Source: Exiguobacterium marinum DSM 16307
GTDB lineage: Bacteria > Bacillota > Bacilli > Exiguobacteriales > Exiguobacteriaceae
Assembly (NCBI RefSeq): GCF_000620845.1
Contig: NZ_KK211189.1
Coordinates: 2,077,878 to 2,141,877, forward strand
Direction: 5' to 3'
DNA: 64,000 nt
The notes below the pieces were generated by a model. It was not told where the DNA came from. It ran no database searches and was given only the letters and a program-made list of their open reading frames with translations. The position numbers and the translations under genes were made by a program. Shown here in pieces: positions 27,135-36,427 of this stretch (position 1 is the first letter of the stretch; every line of letters begins with the position of its first letter).

Positions 27135-28814
27135 TTATTCCACACTAAAAATATAAGAGTAAAGCGGTTGTTTGCCGTCGTGAACTTCAATTTCTATCTC
27201 GTCATTCACTGATTCGATATATGACGTCAACGCTTCTACATCTGATTCAGATGAACCTTCACCCGTTAGAATTGTGATGATTTCGTCATCCGCATCGATG
27301 AGAGCATCGACTAGTCGCTTAGCCGCTTCAAGGCTTGATGAAGACGACGAGACGATTTTCTTCTCTGCAATCGCCATATGCTCGTCCTTTTTAATCTCAA
27401 CGCCATCGATGCTCGTATCACGAACAGCGTACGTCACCTGGCCGGATTTCACTGTCTCAGCAGCCGACTTCATCGCTTGTTCGTTCATCTCGACATCTGC
27501 CTCAGGATTAAAGGCGATTGCTGCTGCAAGGCCTTGCGGGACCGTCTTCGTTGGAATGACCGACACGCCACAAGGTGCGACAGACGCTGCTTGTTCAGCA
27601 GCCATGATGATATTTGAGTTATTCGGGAAGATGAAGACATGTTCCGCATGTGCAGATTCAATCGCCTTGACGATATCTTCTGTTGATGGGTTCATCGTCT
27701 GTCCGCCTTCGATGACGTGTGCCGATCCGAGGGAACGGAACAACTCACTGACACCTTCACCCATTGCCACCGTCACGATTGCAAATGGTGCTTTTGGTTT
27801 CTCATCTTGTTGAACGCCTTGTAGATTTATGCCGTGTTCTTCTTCGAGAATGGTCGAGTGCTGTTGACGCATGTTCTCGATCTTGACTGCGACGAGTTCA
27901 CCGAAGCGCTGCCCTTTCGTAATGACCTCACCTGGTGTCTCGACGTGAACGTGAACTTTTAATAATTCTTCGTCCGCAACGACAAGAAGTGAGTCCCCTA
28001 GTTCAGACAATTCGTTACGGAACGTGTCTTCGTTGAATGGTGTATCTTTCAACTTATCATCTTGGAAACGAACCATAATTTCCGTGCAGTAGCCGAATTC
28101 AATGTCTTCTGTTGACATGAATCCTTGCGCCGCATGCGCGTGATGCTCTGCCTCGATCAACGCATCCATCACTGGAGCATGAGGTTTTTCGAGTTCTTTG
28201 CCTTCTAGGCTCGCGAGGAATCCTTCATAGATGACGAGAAGTCCTTGACCGCCAGAGTCGACAACACCGACTTCTTTTAATACCGGTAACAAGTCCGGCG
28301 TACGATCTAACGATGCTTTCGCTTCAACGATGACACGTTTCATAAATTCAGTGAAATCACTTGTCGACTCTGATGCAAGGAGCGCTTCGTCGGCCGCTTC
28401 ACGAGCAACCGTCAAAATCGTTCCTTCAACCGGTTTCATAACCGCCTTGTATGCCGTGTCGACACCTCGCTTGAGAGCTTCCGCAAAATCAACTGTCGTG
28501 AGTTCTGTCTTTCCTTCAACGGCTTTACCGAATCCGCGGAACAACTGACTTAAAATAACGCCCGAGTTCCCACGTGCCCCCATGAGCAGTCCGCGAGCGA
28601 ACTTTGATGACACCTCTGCAATATTTGATGAGTTCATGGCCGCTACTTCTTTCGCACCTGACGTCATCGTCAAATTCATGTTCGTTCCCGTGTCTCCGTC
28701 TGGAACCGGGAAGACGTTAAGCGAATCTACATAATCTGCGTTTTGGCTCAAGTTGGTCGCTCCGTTCGCAATCATGTTTGAGAGCGCCAATCCATCTAAA
28801 CGTTTTAAACCCAC
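27135..28814 (-). CDS. fakA: Fatty acid kinase subunit FakA (DhaK/DhaL-type, YloV)
   Basis: Kinase that phosphorylates FakB-bound exogenous fatty acids for phospholipid synthesis. The N-terminal DhaL-like domain has the nucleotide motif NVFPVPDGDTGTNMNLT and GARGNSGVILSQ; a middle DegV-linked domain and a C-terminal domain follow (about 560 aa in all). FakB partners are not in the window. I prefer the GTG at 28814 because GGAGG lies 7 bases ahead; the longer ATG version would start inside asp23. Confidence 0.93.
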   Translation of the reverse strand: MGLKRLDGLALSNMIANGATNLSQNADYVDSLNVFPVPDGDTGTNMNLTMTSGAKEVAAMNSSNIAEVSSKFARGLLMGARGNSGVILSQLFRGFGKAVEGKTELTTVDFAEALKRGVDTAYKAVMKPVEGTILTVAREAADEALLASESTSDFTEFMKRVIVEAKASLDRTPDLLPVLKEVGVVDSGGQGLLVIYEGFLASLEGKELEKPHAPVMDALIEAEHHAHAAQGFMSTEDIEFGYCTEIMVRFQDDKLKDTPFNEDTFRNELSELGDSLLVVADEELLKVHVHVETPGEVITKGQRFGELVAVKIENMRQQHSTILEEEHGINLQGVQQDEKPKAPFAIVTVAMGEGVSELFRSLGSAHVIEGGQTMNPSTEDIVKAIESAHAEHVFIFPNNSNIIMAAEQAASVAPCGVSVIPTKTVPQGLAAAIAFNPEADVEMNEQAMKSAAETVKSGQVTYAVRDTSIDGVEIKKDEHMAIAEKKIVSSSSSSLEAAKRLVDALIDADDEIITILTGEGSSESDVEALTSYIESVNDEIEIEVHDGKQPLYSYIFSVE

Positions 28815-28836
28815 ACCAAATCCTCCTCCGTTTTCG

Positions 28837-29199
28837 TCAGTCATTCGTCAGACGAACGCCTTGAACGAATATATTTACCGACGAAACGTTTAATCCTAAA
28901 GTTTCTCCGAGCGTGTACTTCACTCGGCTTTGCACGTTGTATGCGACTTCAGATACTTTCGTTCCGTAGCTTACAATGATGTGCATGTCGATATGTACGT
29001 CTTCATCTTCTTGACGTACGACGACACCACGTGCATAATTTTCACGTTTTAACAATTCAGCAATGCCGTCTTTCAATTGTGCTTGTGAAGCCATGCCGAC
29101 CACACCGAAGCATTCCATCGCTGCACCACCTGCGAGTGTTGCGATGACGTCACTTGTGATGTCAATATTGCCATATGTTGTCTTCATTTCAATTGCCAT
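28837..29199 (-). CDS. Asp23/Gls24 family envelope stress protein (YloU)
   Basis: 120-aa cytosolic protein of the Asp23 family: YGNIDITSDVIATLAGGAAMECFGVVGMAS, then VHIDMHIIVSYGTKVSEVAYNVQ and LGLNVSSVNIFVQGV. In staphylococci Asp23 is membrane-anchored through partners and linked to envelope stress. It stands directly before fakA, as yloU-yloV in B. subtilis, with an AAAGGAGG site. Role here inferred from family only. Confidence 0.92.
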   Translation of the reverse strand: MAIEMKTTYGNIDITSDVIATLAGGAAMECFGVVGMASQAQLKDGIAELLKRENYARGVVVRQEDEDVHIDMHIIVSYGTKVSEVAYNVQSRVKYTLGETLGLNVSSVNIFVQGVRLTND

Positions 29200-29336
29200 A
29201 TGGAGTAGCCTCCTTTATTCGGAATGATTCCTAATGTACATTCTACAATAAGTACCTAGTTATTAAAAGAACCTGCTCCAGAAACTCGGTCAATTAGCGC
29301 GATAACCTCATTCATTATTCAAATCCTTGCGAGTAA

Positions 29337-29366
29337 TGTCAAGTTTTTTTCTTGTCATGGTATGAT
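29337..29366 (+). promoter_or_regulatory. Promoter for rpmB
   Basis: Plus strand: TGTCAA (29337-29342), 18-bp spacer, extended -10 TGG-TATGAT (hexamer 29361-29366). It leaves a leader of about 80 bases that contains a 6-bp stem CTAATA/TATTAG. Confidence 0.55.
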
Positions 29367-29451
29367 TTTCTAGTTGCATCGGGAAAAAAGCCGTGCTAAT
29401 ATAAACGAGTGTCTATTAGGACGAACCCACATAAAAAAGGAGGGGAAACGC

Positions 29452-29640
29452 ATGGCACGTAAATGCTACGTAACAGGTAAATCACCTAAATCAGGTAACA
29501 ACCGTTCGCACGCACTCAACAAGACAAAACGTACTTGGGGTGTGAACGTACAAAAAGTTCGTATTCTCGTTGACGGTAAACCGAAACGCGTTTGGGTTTC
29601 AGCTCGCGCACTTAAATCTGGTCTCGTTGAACGCGTATAA
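29452..29640 (+). CDS. rpmB: Ribosomal protein L28
   Basis: 62-aa large-subunit protein, [20 protein letters not shown]..., ending in [13 protein letters not shown]. It keeps only the first cysteine (C5) and lacks the CxxC pairs, so it is the zinc-free type, as in B. subtilis L28. The ATG at 29452 has AAGGAGGGG ahead; the upstream extension of the frame is untranslated leader. Plus strand, divergent from asp23; spoVM, which lies nearby in spore formers, is not present. Confidence 0.97.
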   Translation: MARKCYVTGKSPKSGNNRSHALNKTKRTWGVNVQKVRILVDGKPKRVWVSARALKSGLVERV

Positions 29641-29660
29641 TACTTATACACGAACGAATA

Positions 29661-29694
29661 AATCCCAGCGGCATTCGCCGATGGGATTTTTTTT
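29661..29694. terminator. Bidirectional terminator between rpmB and thiN
   Basis: Stem AATCCCA-CGGC/GCCG-TGGGATT with one mismatch, then eight T on the plus strand. It ends 3 bases before the thiN stop (convergent), and a shorter T run also exists on the minus strand. Confidence 0.88.
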
Positions 29695-29696
29695 GC

Positions 29697-30281
29697 TTAT
29701 TTTTTGACGACCATGACGAGAACGATCCCCCGATGAACCGTCAATCGGGCAAATGCTTCAGTCCATTCATTGGAAATCGTCAGCGCTTTTTCACTATTGA
29801 TGTCATGATGTTCGAGCGGGTACTTGACACCATCAATAGAAATAGTCGCTGTCTTCCAAGGTATGAAAGACAAATAGTAGCCTTCTTTTTTTGAAAAGCT
29901 ATAATCACCGGCTTTAACGAGATAGACCGTTTGACCATTCCCATGCAAAACCATCTCAGGATACTTCTCGAGCAAACCGACGTTCGCGAACGTCATATCG
30001 ACTCGTCCACCGAGCGCCCCGTATACGTGCATCCTCGTTGCCCCTCGCTCTCTTGCCAATTGAAGCGCAATCTCAAGGTCCGTCATATCTTTCTCGGACG
30101 GATAGCGTAACGCTTCTTTCGGTGGTTTTCCCACAAACGAGTCAAAATCTCCGACCACGACGTCCGGTTCAATCCCTTCATCTAACAGTTTCTGATAACC
30201 TCCATCAACGCCGATGACATAATCGGCATGACGCGGTAATGGAATAACTTCCGGACTTGCCGCGACGATCAAGACATTCAT
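29697..30281 (-). CDS. thiN: Thiamine pyrophosphokinase
   Basis: Converts thiamine and ATP to thiamine diphosphate (TPP). Motifs: IGVDGGYQKLLDEGIEPDVVVGDFDS, then SEKDMTDLEIALQLA and YGALGGRVDMTFANVGLL. 194 aa. Its ATG overlaps the thiT stop by 4 bases, so transporter and kinase are translated together under the TPP riboswitch. Confidence 0.95.
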   Translation of the reverse strand: MNVLIVAASPEVIPLPRHADYVIGVDGGYQKLLDEGIEPDVVVGDFDSFVGKPPKEALRYPSEKDMTDLEIALQLARERGATRMHVYGALGGRVDMTFANVGLLEKYPEMVLHGNGQTVYLVKAGDYSFSKKEGYYLSFIPWKTATISIDGVKYPLEHHDINSEKALTISNEWTEAFARLTVHRGIVLVMVVKK

Positions 30282-30853
30282 TGACGAATGTCCCGTGTAG
30301 CTACACGTGTGAAACGTGGAGCTGTTGTAAAGAGTAATACTAATACGATGGCTGAAATAATAAAGGATGGGGCCATGTACGTCGCGTTATAACCGAGTGA
30401 ATACGCTACGACCGGACCTTCCGCATACTCGGCGAAAAAGACGATACCCGAGATGACATGTGCCGCATAACGCAACACCGACCCGATCAAGGCACCGAGC
30501 ACCAAATATGTCGCGAGTGTCTTCGTCGCACCTTGACCGGCCGCCTGTTTCACACGACCAGCAAACATACCCGCCATACCGACGAGGCCATAAGCGACCG
30601 TATAGTCGAGCAAGAACTGTACAGGTGTGAAGATGTAGGCACCGAACAACAGTTGAAGCGTCCCGACGAGTGCACCTGTCGCAAGTCCCCCTTTCAATCC
30701 GTGACGGAATGCCATCACAAAGATTGGGAGCATCGCTAGACTAATCGAACCCCCTTGTGGCAAGCGGTATGGGATGAGTAAATCAAAGATTAGCCCGAGC
30801 GCCGCAAACAATGAAATTTCGATGAGCGCTTGTAATTTAAAACGTGATTTCAT
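30278..30853 (-). CDS. thiT: Thiamine ECF transporter substrate-binding subunit ThiT (YuaJ)
   Basis: A 191-aa membrane protein with about six hydrophobic helices (LIEISLFAALGLIFDLLIPY, ISLAMLPIFVMAFRHGLKGG, LATYLVLGALIGSVLRYAAH and others), the S component of energy-coupling-factor thiamine uptake. Function assignment rests on family resemblance plus the TPP riboswitch in front and thiN behind. The ATG at 30853 has AAAGGAGGAAG upstream. In B. subtilis the homolog is unlinked to thiN. Confidence 0.92.
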   Translation of the reverse strand: MKSRFKLQALIEISLFAALGLIFDLLIPYRLPQGGSISLAMLPIFVMAFRHGLKGGLATGALVGTLQLLFGAYIFTPVQFLLDYTVAYGLVGMAGMFAGRVKQAAGQGATKTLATYLVLGALIGSVLRYAAHVISGIVFFAEYAEGPVVAYSLGYNATYMAPSFIISAIVLVLLFTTAPRFTRVATRDIRQ

Positions 30854-30882
30854 CTTTCTTCCTCCTTTAACTGTTTGAACGA

Positions 30883-30916
30883 CAAAAAGCAGCATGACGT
30901 AAACGCCATGCTGCTT
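30883..30916 (-). terminator. Riboswitch-controlled terminator before thiT
   Basis: Ten-bp stem AAGCAGCATG/CATGCTGCTT (30887-30896 with 30907-30916), then five U on the minus strand. It is the expression platform of the TPP riboswitch and ends 30 bases before the thiT start. Confidence 0.88.
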
Positions 30917-30937
30917 AGATTCGCAACGTGCATTTTC

Positions 30938-31019
30938 GCCACATCCCTACGTCCGTGTGAACGGAACAGGTTCAAAGGGTTAGCGTATGCCTCTCAGCCA
31001 CATCATGTGACACCCCTTG
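30938..31019 (-). promoter_or_regulatory. TPP riboswitch (THI element)
   Basis: On the minus strand all hallmark segments appear in order: GGGGTG, GGCTGAGA, ACCCTTTGAACCTG and ACGTAGGGA. It precedes an intrinsic terminator and thiT-thiN. TPP binding would favour the terminator and lower both uptake and phosphorylation of thiamine. A TATAAT hexamer at 31052-31047 (overlapping the rpe stop) probably drives it, though no good -35 was found. Confidence 0.95.
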
Positions 31020-31047
31020 CGACAATATCTTGTTGTTCTATCGTTGA

Positions 31048-31704
31048 TTATACACGAGATGCGCCACGAATGCTATCGATGGCTGCTTTATAATCCGGTT
31101 GATTGTAGATGGCCGAACCGGCAACTAGTACATCGGCACCCGCATCGATGCAATGTTTCGCCGTCTCTTCGTTGACCCCACCATCGATTTCAATTTCAAA
31201 ATCAAGTTGGCGATCTTGACGCAGTTGGTTGAGCGCTGAAATTTTCGGTACGACCGATTCAATGAACGCTTGTCCACCAAACCCTGGGTTGACGGTCATG
31301 AGCAATACCATATCAACATCTGGGAGCACATGTTCGATCGTCGACAATGGTGTATGCGGATTCAAGACGACTCCACATTTCGCACCAGCCACTTTGATTT
31401 GTTGCAAGACACGATGCAAATGGTTCGTTGCTTCCACATGAACGGTCACGATATCCGCGCCTGCCTTCACAAAATCTTCCACGTATCGCTCCGGTTGGTC
31501 AATCATCAAGTGCACATCGAGGACCATATCTGATTTTTTACGTAAGCTCGCGAGCACAGGTAGACCAATCGAAATGTTTGGCACGAACTGACCGTCCATC
31601 ACATCGAAATGGATATAGTCTGCTCCCGCTTCTTGAACAGCTTTCACTTCTGCCTCCAAATTGGCAAAATCGGCAGCTAAAATGGATGGTGCAATTTTAA
31701 TCAT
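31048..31704 (-). CDS. rpe: Ribulose-phosphate 3-epimerase
   Basis: TIM-barrel enzyme of the pentose phosphate pathway, interconverting ribulose 5-phosphate and xylulose 5-phosphate. Motifs: KIAPSILAADFANLE, HFDVMDGQFVPNISIG, LLMTVNPGFGGQAFI, and IEIDGGVNEETA; the histidine and aspartate metal ligands are present. 218 aa. It starts 3 bases after rsgA ends. Confidence 0.97.
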   Translation of the reverse strand: MIKIAPSILAADFANLEAEVKAVQEAGADYIHFDVMDGQFVPNISIGLPVLASLRKKSDMVLDVHLMIDQPERYVEDFVKAGADIVTVHVEATNHLHRVLQQIKVAGAKCGVVLNPHTPLSTIEHVLPDVDMVLLMTVNPGFGGQAFIESVVPKISALNQLRQDRQLDFEIEIDGGVNEETAKHCIDAGADVLVAGSAIYNQPDYKAAIDSIRGASRV

Positions 31705-31707
31705 CTG

Positions 31708-32592
31708 TCAATACCTCCGTTTTCGATCATTTAACTCTTCCATAAAGGTAACATAATTATCGTAGCGAGTTGAAGCAATTTTACCATCTTGAACGGCTTG
31801 TTTAATGGCGCAGCCTGGTTCGTTGATGTGAACACATCCTCGGAACTTGCAATCGTCGTGTCGTTCGACAAACTCCGGGAAACACCATCTGAGCTCATCA
31901 GTCTCGAGTTCCTGCGGAAACTCCAAACTCGAAAATCCCGGTGTATCTGCTACTAGTCCGTCCGCCAATTGAATCAACGTCACATGACGCGTCGTATGCT
32001 TCCCCCGACCGAGCGACTTGGAGATTTTGCCGGTTGCTAACTCGAGTTCTGGTGCGACTGCATTCAGTAGCGAACTTTTTCCGACGCCCGTCTGCCCGGC
32101 GAAGACACTCGTCTTCCCTTTAAAGAGTCTCCGTACTTGCTCGACTCCATCCGAAAGCTCCGTTGACGTCTCAATCACATCATATCCGATTGCACGATAG
32201 CAATCCGCCGCCTCTTGAATCGATCCGGTTTCTGTTTCACTCAGCAAGTCCATCTTCGTCAAGACGATGATCGGATGGATCTGTTTTGACTCAATCAGAA
32301 TGAGGAATCGATCAAGCAAATGATAGGAAAATGCTGGCTCTTTTACTGAAAAGAGGAGAAATGCTTGATCGATGTTGGCAATTGGCGGTCGGACGAGATG
32401 GTTCTGACGCTCCTCTACTTCAAGAATATATCCGGTCCCATCCTCTTGGTCTTGAATCACTACATCGTCACCAACTACAGGCGAGATGTTACGTTTCCGA
32501 AAGTTTCCTCTGGCGCGACACCGAATCTCTTGATTCGATTCGGTCATGACATCATAAAATCCACCCTGTAAGCGAATAATCGTTCCTTTCAA
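31708..32592 (-). CDS. rsgA: Ribosome small subunit-dependent GTPase RsgA (CpgA)
   Basis: Circularly permuted GTPase for late 30S maturation. It has an OB fold (MKGTIIRLQGGFYDVM), then G4 TKMDLL, P-loop GQTGVGKSSLLN, and DTPGFSS, and a zinc knuckle CKFRGCVHINEPGC. 294 aa. The start is TTG 32592, with AGGAGG 9 bases ahead. It follows prkC, which phosphorylates CpgA in B. subtilis; that link here is inferred. Confidence 0.95.
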   Translation of the reverse strand: MKGTIIRLQGGFYDVMTESNQEIRCRARGNFRKRNISPVVGDDVVIQDQEDGTGYILEVEERQNHLVRPPIANIDQAFLLFSVKEPAFSYHLLDRFLILIESKQIHPIIVLTKMDLLSETETGSIQEAADCYRAIGYDVIETSTELSDGVEQVRRLFKGKTSVFAGQTGVGKSSLLNAVAPELELATGKISKSLGRGKHTTRHVTLIQLADGLVADTPGFSSLEFPQELETDELRWCFPEFVERHDDCKFRGCVHINEPGCAIKQAVQDGKIASTRYDNYVTFMEELNDRKRRY

Positions 32593-32608
32593 TATGACTA
32601 CCTCCTTT

Positions 32609-32638
32609 AAAAAGAGGTGACGCTACCGTCACCTCTTT
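32609..32638 (-). terminator. Intrinsic terminator after prkC
   Basis: Perfect 12-bp stem AAAGAGGTGACG/CGTCACCTCTTT (32611-32622 with 32627-32638), then a U-rich end on the minus strand. It overlaps the prkC stop and lies only about 19 bases before the rsgA start. Confidence 0.8.
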
Positions 32639-34589
32639 ATTGTGCCTCTTTGGCTTGCGCATATGTGACTGAATCAGTTCGGACGATCTCACCATCAACT
32701 TCAATCGTTGCTGTCCCGACTTCGTTGGGGGCAATGACGAGCGTATACGAATACGTTGTTGTTTCTGTGATTTCATCTCGTAATACTTCAATTTCACCAC
32801 GTGCATCGACCGTACGAATGACGACTTCGACCGCTTTCGGTTTTTTGTCTTTATCCGGTTGCTCGACTTCGACACTGACTTCTCGTTCAATCGAAACATC
32901 GGTCGGTTCAACGCCCTCTGAGACGATGACTGTGAGTTCTGTACCAGGGTCAACTGCAGTCCCTGCCGTCGGAAGTTGGCGGATGATTTGACCTTTTGGA
33001 ACACTTGTCGAAAATTCATCACGTCTCACAATTTTCAGTTTGTTATGCTCAGCATAGGTCGACGCTTCCTCGAACGTGTACCCGGCAAGATTCGACAGTT
33101 CCACTTTGTTGCTTCCTGTCGATACGACGAGCGTGACCGTTACTTCGGACGGCACGACCTCTTCACCTGGTTCGAGCGATTGGGAAATAACATCTCCGTT
33201 GTCGACCGTTTCTGAAGCCTCTGTTTTAATTTCGAGGTCACTGAACGCCAAGTCTTTTAGCATTCGTTCAGCCGCAGTTTGCGACAGTCCTTCCACATTC
33301 GGCATCTCGACCGTCTCTTTACCGGCAGAAACGACAATTGACACCGTCGTGCCTCGTTTCGGTTTACGTCCTTCTTGAGGGTTTTGCGAAATGACCTCAC
33401 CTTCTTTGACGTCATCGCTCGCCCGCTCTGTCACTTCGACGACAAAGCCTGCGTTTTCAAGTTCAGACGTGGCATCACCGATACTCATTCCGACAACATC
33501 AGGTACGACGGCACGTGACACCTCATCAGCGACCACGTATGCTGCGATACCACCACCAATTAATAACACGACGAGCAAAATCCAAATCCACCATTTACGC
33601 TTCTTCTTTTTGACCGGTGGCTGTTCTTCAGCTTCCTGCTCTTTTGATGCAGAAATTGAAGATTTCGATCCAGGTGTTTCCGTTTTTTCTTCAGTCATGA
33701 TTGGTGTCATGACGAGCGTTTTGTCGAACTCATCCTGATTGGTTGGGAGACGTCTCGGTTCATCGGCACGTTCACGACTCAATGCGGTCATACAATCTTT
33801 CTTGAAGGCTGCAACCGAAGTATGACGGGCACCCGGTGACTTCGCCAACGCTTGCATGACACAGTTTTCAAGTGCTTGGGGAATATTCGGATTCAAGTCC
33901 ATCGGTCGAATTGGATCGTCCTGCAGATGTTGAAGCGCAACGGCAACCGGTGTCTCTCCTATGAACGGCACACGACCTGTCAACAGCTCATAAAGGACGG
34001 CACCGAGCGAATAAATATCTGACTTCTCATCAGCAAATTTACCACGTGCTTGTTCAGGCGAGAAATAGTGGACAGATCCAAGTACCGACATCGTATGCGT
34101 CAACGTCGCATTCGACATCGCAACCGCAATCCCGAAATCGGTCACCTTCACGTTTCCAAGTTGATCAATCATCATATTTTGTGGTTTGATATCACGATGA
34201 ATGATTCGGTTTGCATGGGCATGATCTATCGCATCACAAATCTGTCCCATGATACGTAGTGCCTCATCGACAGATATGTACTCCTCTTGCAAATATTGTT
34301 TCAAGGTCACCCCATCGACATGCTCCATGACGATATAGTACAAATCTTCTTCATCGCCGACGTCATAGATGGCGACGATATTCGGATGGTTCAGACTCGT
34401 AGCCGCATGGGCTTCTCGCTCGAACCGGCGTATAAATTGTTCGTTATGTGAGAATTCAGATCGCAACACCTTGATGGCGACGGTTCGGTTTAAGATCTCG
34501 TCATGAGCTCGGTAGACATTTGCCATGCCTCCGCTGCCGATTTGTTGTTCGATCCGATAACGATCGTTGATTCGTTCTCCGCTTCGCAT
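32637..34589 (-). CDS. prkC: PASTA-domain serine/threonine protein kinase PrkC
   Basis: Membrane kinase that senses cell-wall muropeptides. The kinase domain has GSGGMANVY, invariant lysine K40 (VAIKVL), catalytic D133 (HRDIKPQN) and DFG 151-153. A basic juxtamembrane run (KKKKRK) precedes one transmembrane helix (about 332-353, WILLVVLLIGGGIAAYVV), then three PASTA repeats and a beta-rich C-terminal domain. 650 aa from ATG 34589, which fits the GAGAGG ribosome site and the family start better than the ATG three codons upstream. Next to its phosphatase gene. Confidence 0.95.
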   Translation of the reverse strand: MRSGERINDRYRIEQQIGSGGMANVYRAHDEILNRTVAIKVLRSEFSHNEQFIRRFEREAHAATSLNHPNIVAIYDVGDEEDLYYIVMEHVDGVTLKQYLQEEYISVDEALRIMGQICDAIDHAHANRIIHRDIKPQNMMIDQLGNVKVTDFGIAVAMSNATLTHTMSVLGSVHYFSPEQARGKFADEKSDIYSLGAVLYELLTGRVPFIGETPVAVALQHLQDDPIRPMDLNPNIPQALENCVMQALAKSPGARHTSVAAFKKDCMTALSRERADEPRRLPTNQDEFDKTLVMTPIMTEEKTETPGSKSSISASKEQEAEEQPPVKKKKRKWWIWILLVVLLIGGGIAAYVVADEVSRAVVPDVVGMSIGDATSELENAGFVVEVTERASDDVKEGEVISQNPQEGRKPKRGTTVSIVVSAGKETVEMPNVEGLSQTAAERMLKDLAFSDLEIKTEASETVDNGDVISQSLEPGEEVVPSEVTVTLVVSTGSNKVELSNLAGYTFEEASTYAEHNKLKIVRRDEFSTSVPKGQIIRQLPTAGTAVDPGTELTVIVSEGVEPTDVSIEREVSVEVEQPDKDKKPKAVEVVIRTVDARGEIEVLRDEITETTTYSYTLVIAPNEVGTATIEVDGEIVRTDSVTYAQAKEAQ

Positions 34590-34594
34590 CGGAT

Positions 34595-35329
34595 TCATCC
34601 TCTCTTTCTATCTGTAAATTGAATGAGGGCGACCGTGATGTTGTCGCTCCCTCCCAATTGATTGGCTTCCGCAATGAGTTGTTCAGCTTTTTGTTCAGCC
34701 GATACAGCTTGTTGTAAAACGTGTTGAATCGCCCCATCGGTCATATGCGTCGTCAATCCATCCGTACAAATTAAAATCACATCAAACTCAGGGTCAGCGA
34801 GCACTTGCACGTCAGGTTTGACCTGTTCGCTTGAACCGATCGCCCGAGTGATGACATTTCGTTTCGGATGAATCCGCATCTCTTCTTCCGTCAATTCACC
34901 GAGCTGTTTGAGCACGTTGACGTAAGAATGGTCTTCCGTAAGACGTCTCAATTCGTTCGCTTGGAGCGCATAGACACGACTATCTCCAATATGGACAATC
35001 ACAACCGTCTCCCTGCTCCAACAAACGGCCGCTACAGTCGTTCCCATCATGACGAGATCGGATTGCTTCGCAAATTGTAGCACTTGTTCATTCGCCAGGT
35101 CGATGTGATGGCGGAACCATCGTTCGATTTCGACAGGAGTTTGAGGGAGCGACGGGAAAGCACGTCGAAACTCTTCAATCACGATTTGACTCGCGACCTC
35201 TCCCGCTGCATGTCCACCCATCCCGTCTGCAACTAGCGCAATTCCTGATAAGGTATCGCCTAAGATTAAAACTGCATCTTCATTTTGTGTGCGTACTTGT
35301 CCGCGATCTGTTCGAAATGCTAATTCCAT
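34595..35329 (-). CDS. prpC: PP2C-type protein phosphatase PrpC (Stp)
   Basis: Manganese-dependent serine/threonine phosphatase that reverses PrkC phosphorylation. Metal-binding motifs RTQNEDAV, VADGMGGHAAGE, VHIGDSRVY, LICTDGLTTHM and GGSDNITVALI are all intact. 244 aa. It directly precedes prkC; together they form the usual signalling pair. Confidence 0.96.
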   Translation of the reverse strand: MELAFRTDRGQVRTQNEDAVLILGDTLSGIALVADGMGGHAAGEVASQIVIEEFRRAFPSLPQTPVEIERWFRHHIDLANEQVLQFAKQSDLVMMGTTVAAVCWSRETVVIVHIGDSRVYALQANELRRLTEDHSYVNVLKQLGELTEEEMRIHPKRNVITRAIGSSEQVKPDVQVLADPEFDVILICTDGLTTHMTDGAIQHVLQQAVSAEQKAEQLIAEANQLGGSDNITVALIQFTDRKRG

Positions 35330-35337
35330 CTATCTGA

Positions 35338-36423
35338 TTACCTCGTTTCTTGTTCGCGCTCCTTCGCTCGAAGCTGTCCACAAGCGGCATCGATATCCGA
35401 TCCTTGCTCGCGGCGAATCGTTACGTTCACGTTGCGGTCTTTGAGCACTTTTTCAAAGGCGAAGATTTGAGCTCGTGGTGTCCGTACGTAATCACGTTCG
35501 AGTACATGGTTGACGGGGATCAAGTTGACGTGACATTTGATTCCTTTCAATAGGTCCGCTAAAAGATGGGCATACTCTTCCGTATCATTTACGCCACCGA
35601 AGAGTCCATATTCAAACGTGATCCGACGACCGCTCTTTTCCGTGTAATAACGGACCGAGTCCATCAACTTGTCTAAGTCAAAGGCACGGTTGATTGGCAT
35701 GAGCTTGGTGCGCAATTCAGTCGTTGGCGCGTGAAGCGAGATGGCGAAGTTGATTCGCATTCCTTCATCGGCAAACTTATAAATTTTAGGAACGATCCCA
35801 CTTGTTGATACCGTGATATGACGCGCTCCGATGTTGAGCCCGTTGTCATGGTTGACCGTACGTAAGAAACGCATCAACTCATCGTAGTTGTCGAACGGCT
35901 CGCCGATTCCCATGACGACGACCGAGTCGACACGCTCTCCTGTTGCGTCTAATGCACGCTGCACGTCGAGAACCTGCGCCGTGATTTCACCGGCTTCTAA
36001 ATTTCGTTTCAATCCACCGAGTGTGGACGCACAGAACGTACATCCGATGCGACATCCGACTTGTGTCGTGACACAAACTGAGTTTCCGTATTCGTGACGC
36101 ATGAGAACCGTTTCAATCGAATAACCGTCTTGTAATTCAAATAGGAACTTGATTGTACCGTCCTGTGATTCTTGTTTGACCAATTCTTTTAATGTCGTCA
36201 ATTGGAAGGATGCTTCAAGTTTGTCGCGAAGCGCTTTCGGGACGTTCGTCATATCGTCGAAAGTTATGACACGTTTGACGTACATCCAGTCATATAACTG
36301 TTTCGCTCGGAATGACTTTTCTCCTGCTTCGATCACCCATGCCTCGAGTTCAGGAAACGTCAACGAATAGAGTGACGGCTTTGCGCCTACGAGTGGATTC
36401 TTTTCAACTGCTTTTGGATTCAT
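35338..36423 (-). CDS. rlmN: 23S rRNA (adenine-2503-C2)-methyltransferase RlmN
   Basis: Radical-SAM dual-specificity enzyme methylating A2503 of 23S rRNA and A37 of tRNAs. The iron-sulfur cysteines are C124, C128 and C131 (CRIGCTFC). The methyl-carrying cysteine pair includes one near the C terminus (DIDAACGQL) and C117-type upstream (VCVTTQVG). 361 aa. Four bases separate it from rsmB. Confidence 0.96.
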   Translation of the reverse strand: MNPKAVEKNPLVGAKPSLYSLTFPELEAWVIEAGEKSFRAKQLYDWMYVKRVITFDDMTNVPKALRDKLEASFQLTTLKELVKQESQDGTIKFLFELQDGYSIETVLMRHEYGNSVCVTTQVGCRIGCTFCASTLGGLKRNLEAGEITAQVLDVQRALDATGERVDSVVVMGIGEPFDNYDELMRFLRTVNHDNGLNIGARHITVSTSGIVPKIYKFADEGMRINFAISLHAPTTELRTKLMPINRAFDLDKLMDSVRYYTEKSGRRITFEYGLFGGVNDTEEYAHLLADLLKGIKCHVNLIPVNHVLERDYVRTPRAQIFAFEKVLKDRNVNVTIRREQGSDIDAACGQLRAKEREQETR

Positions 36424-36427
36424 TGTT

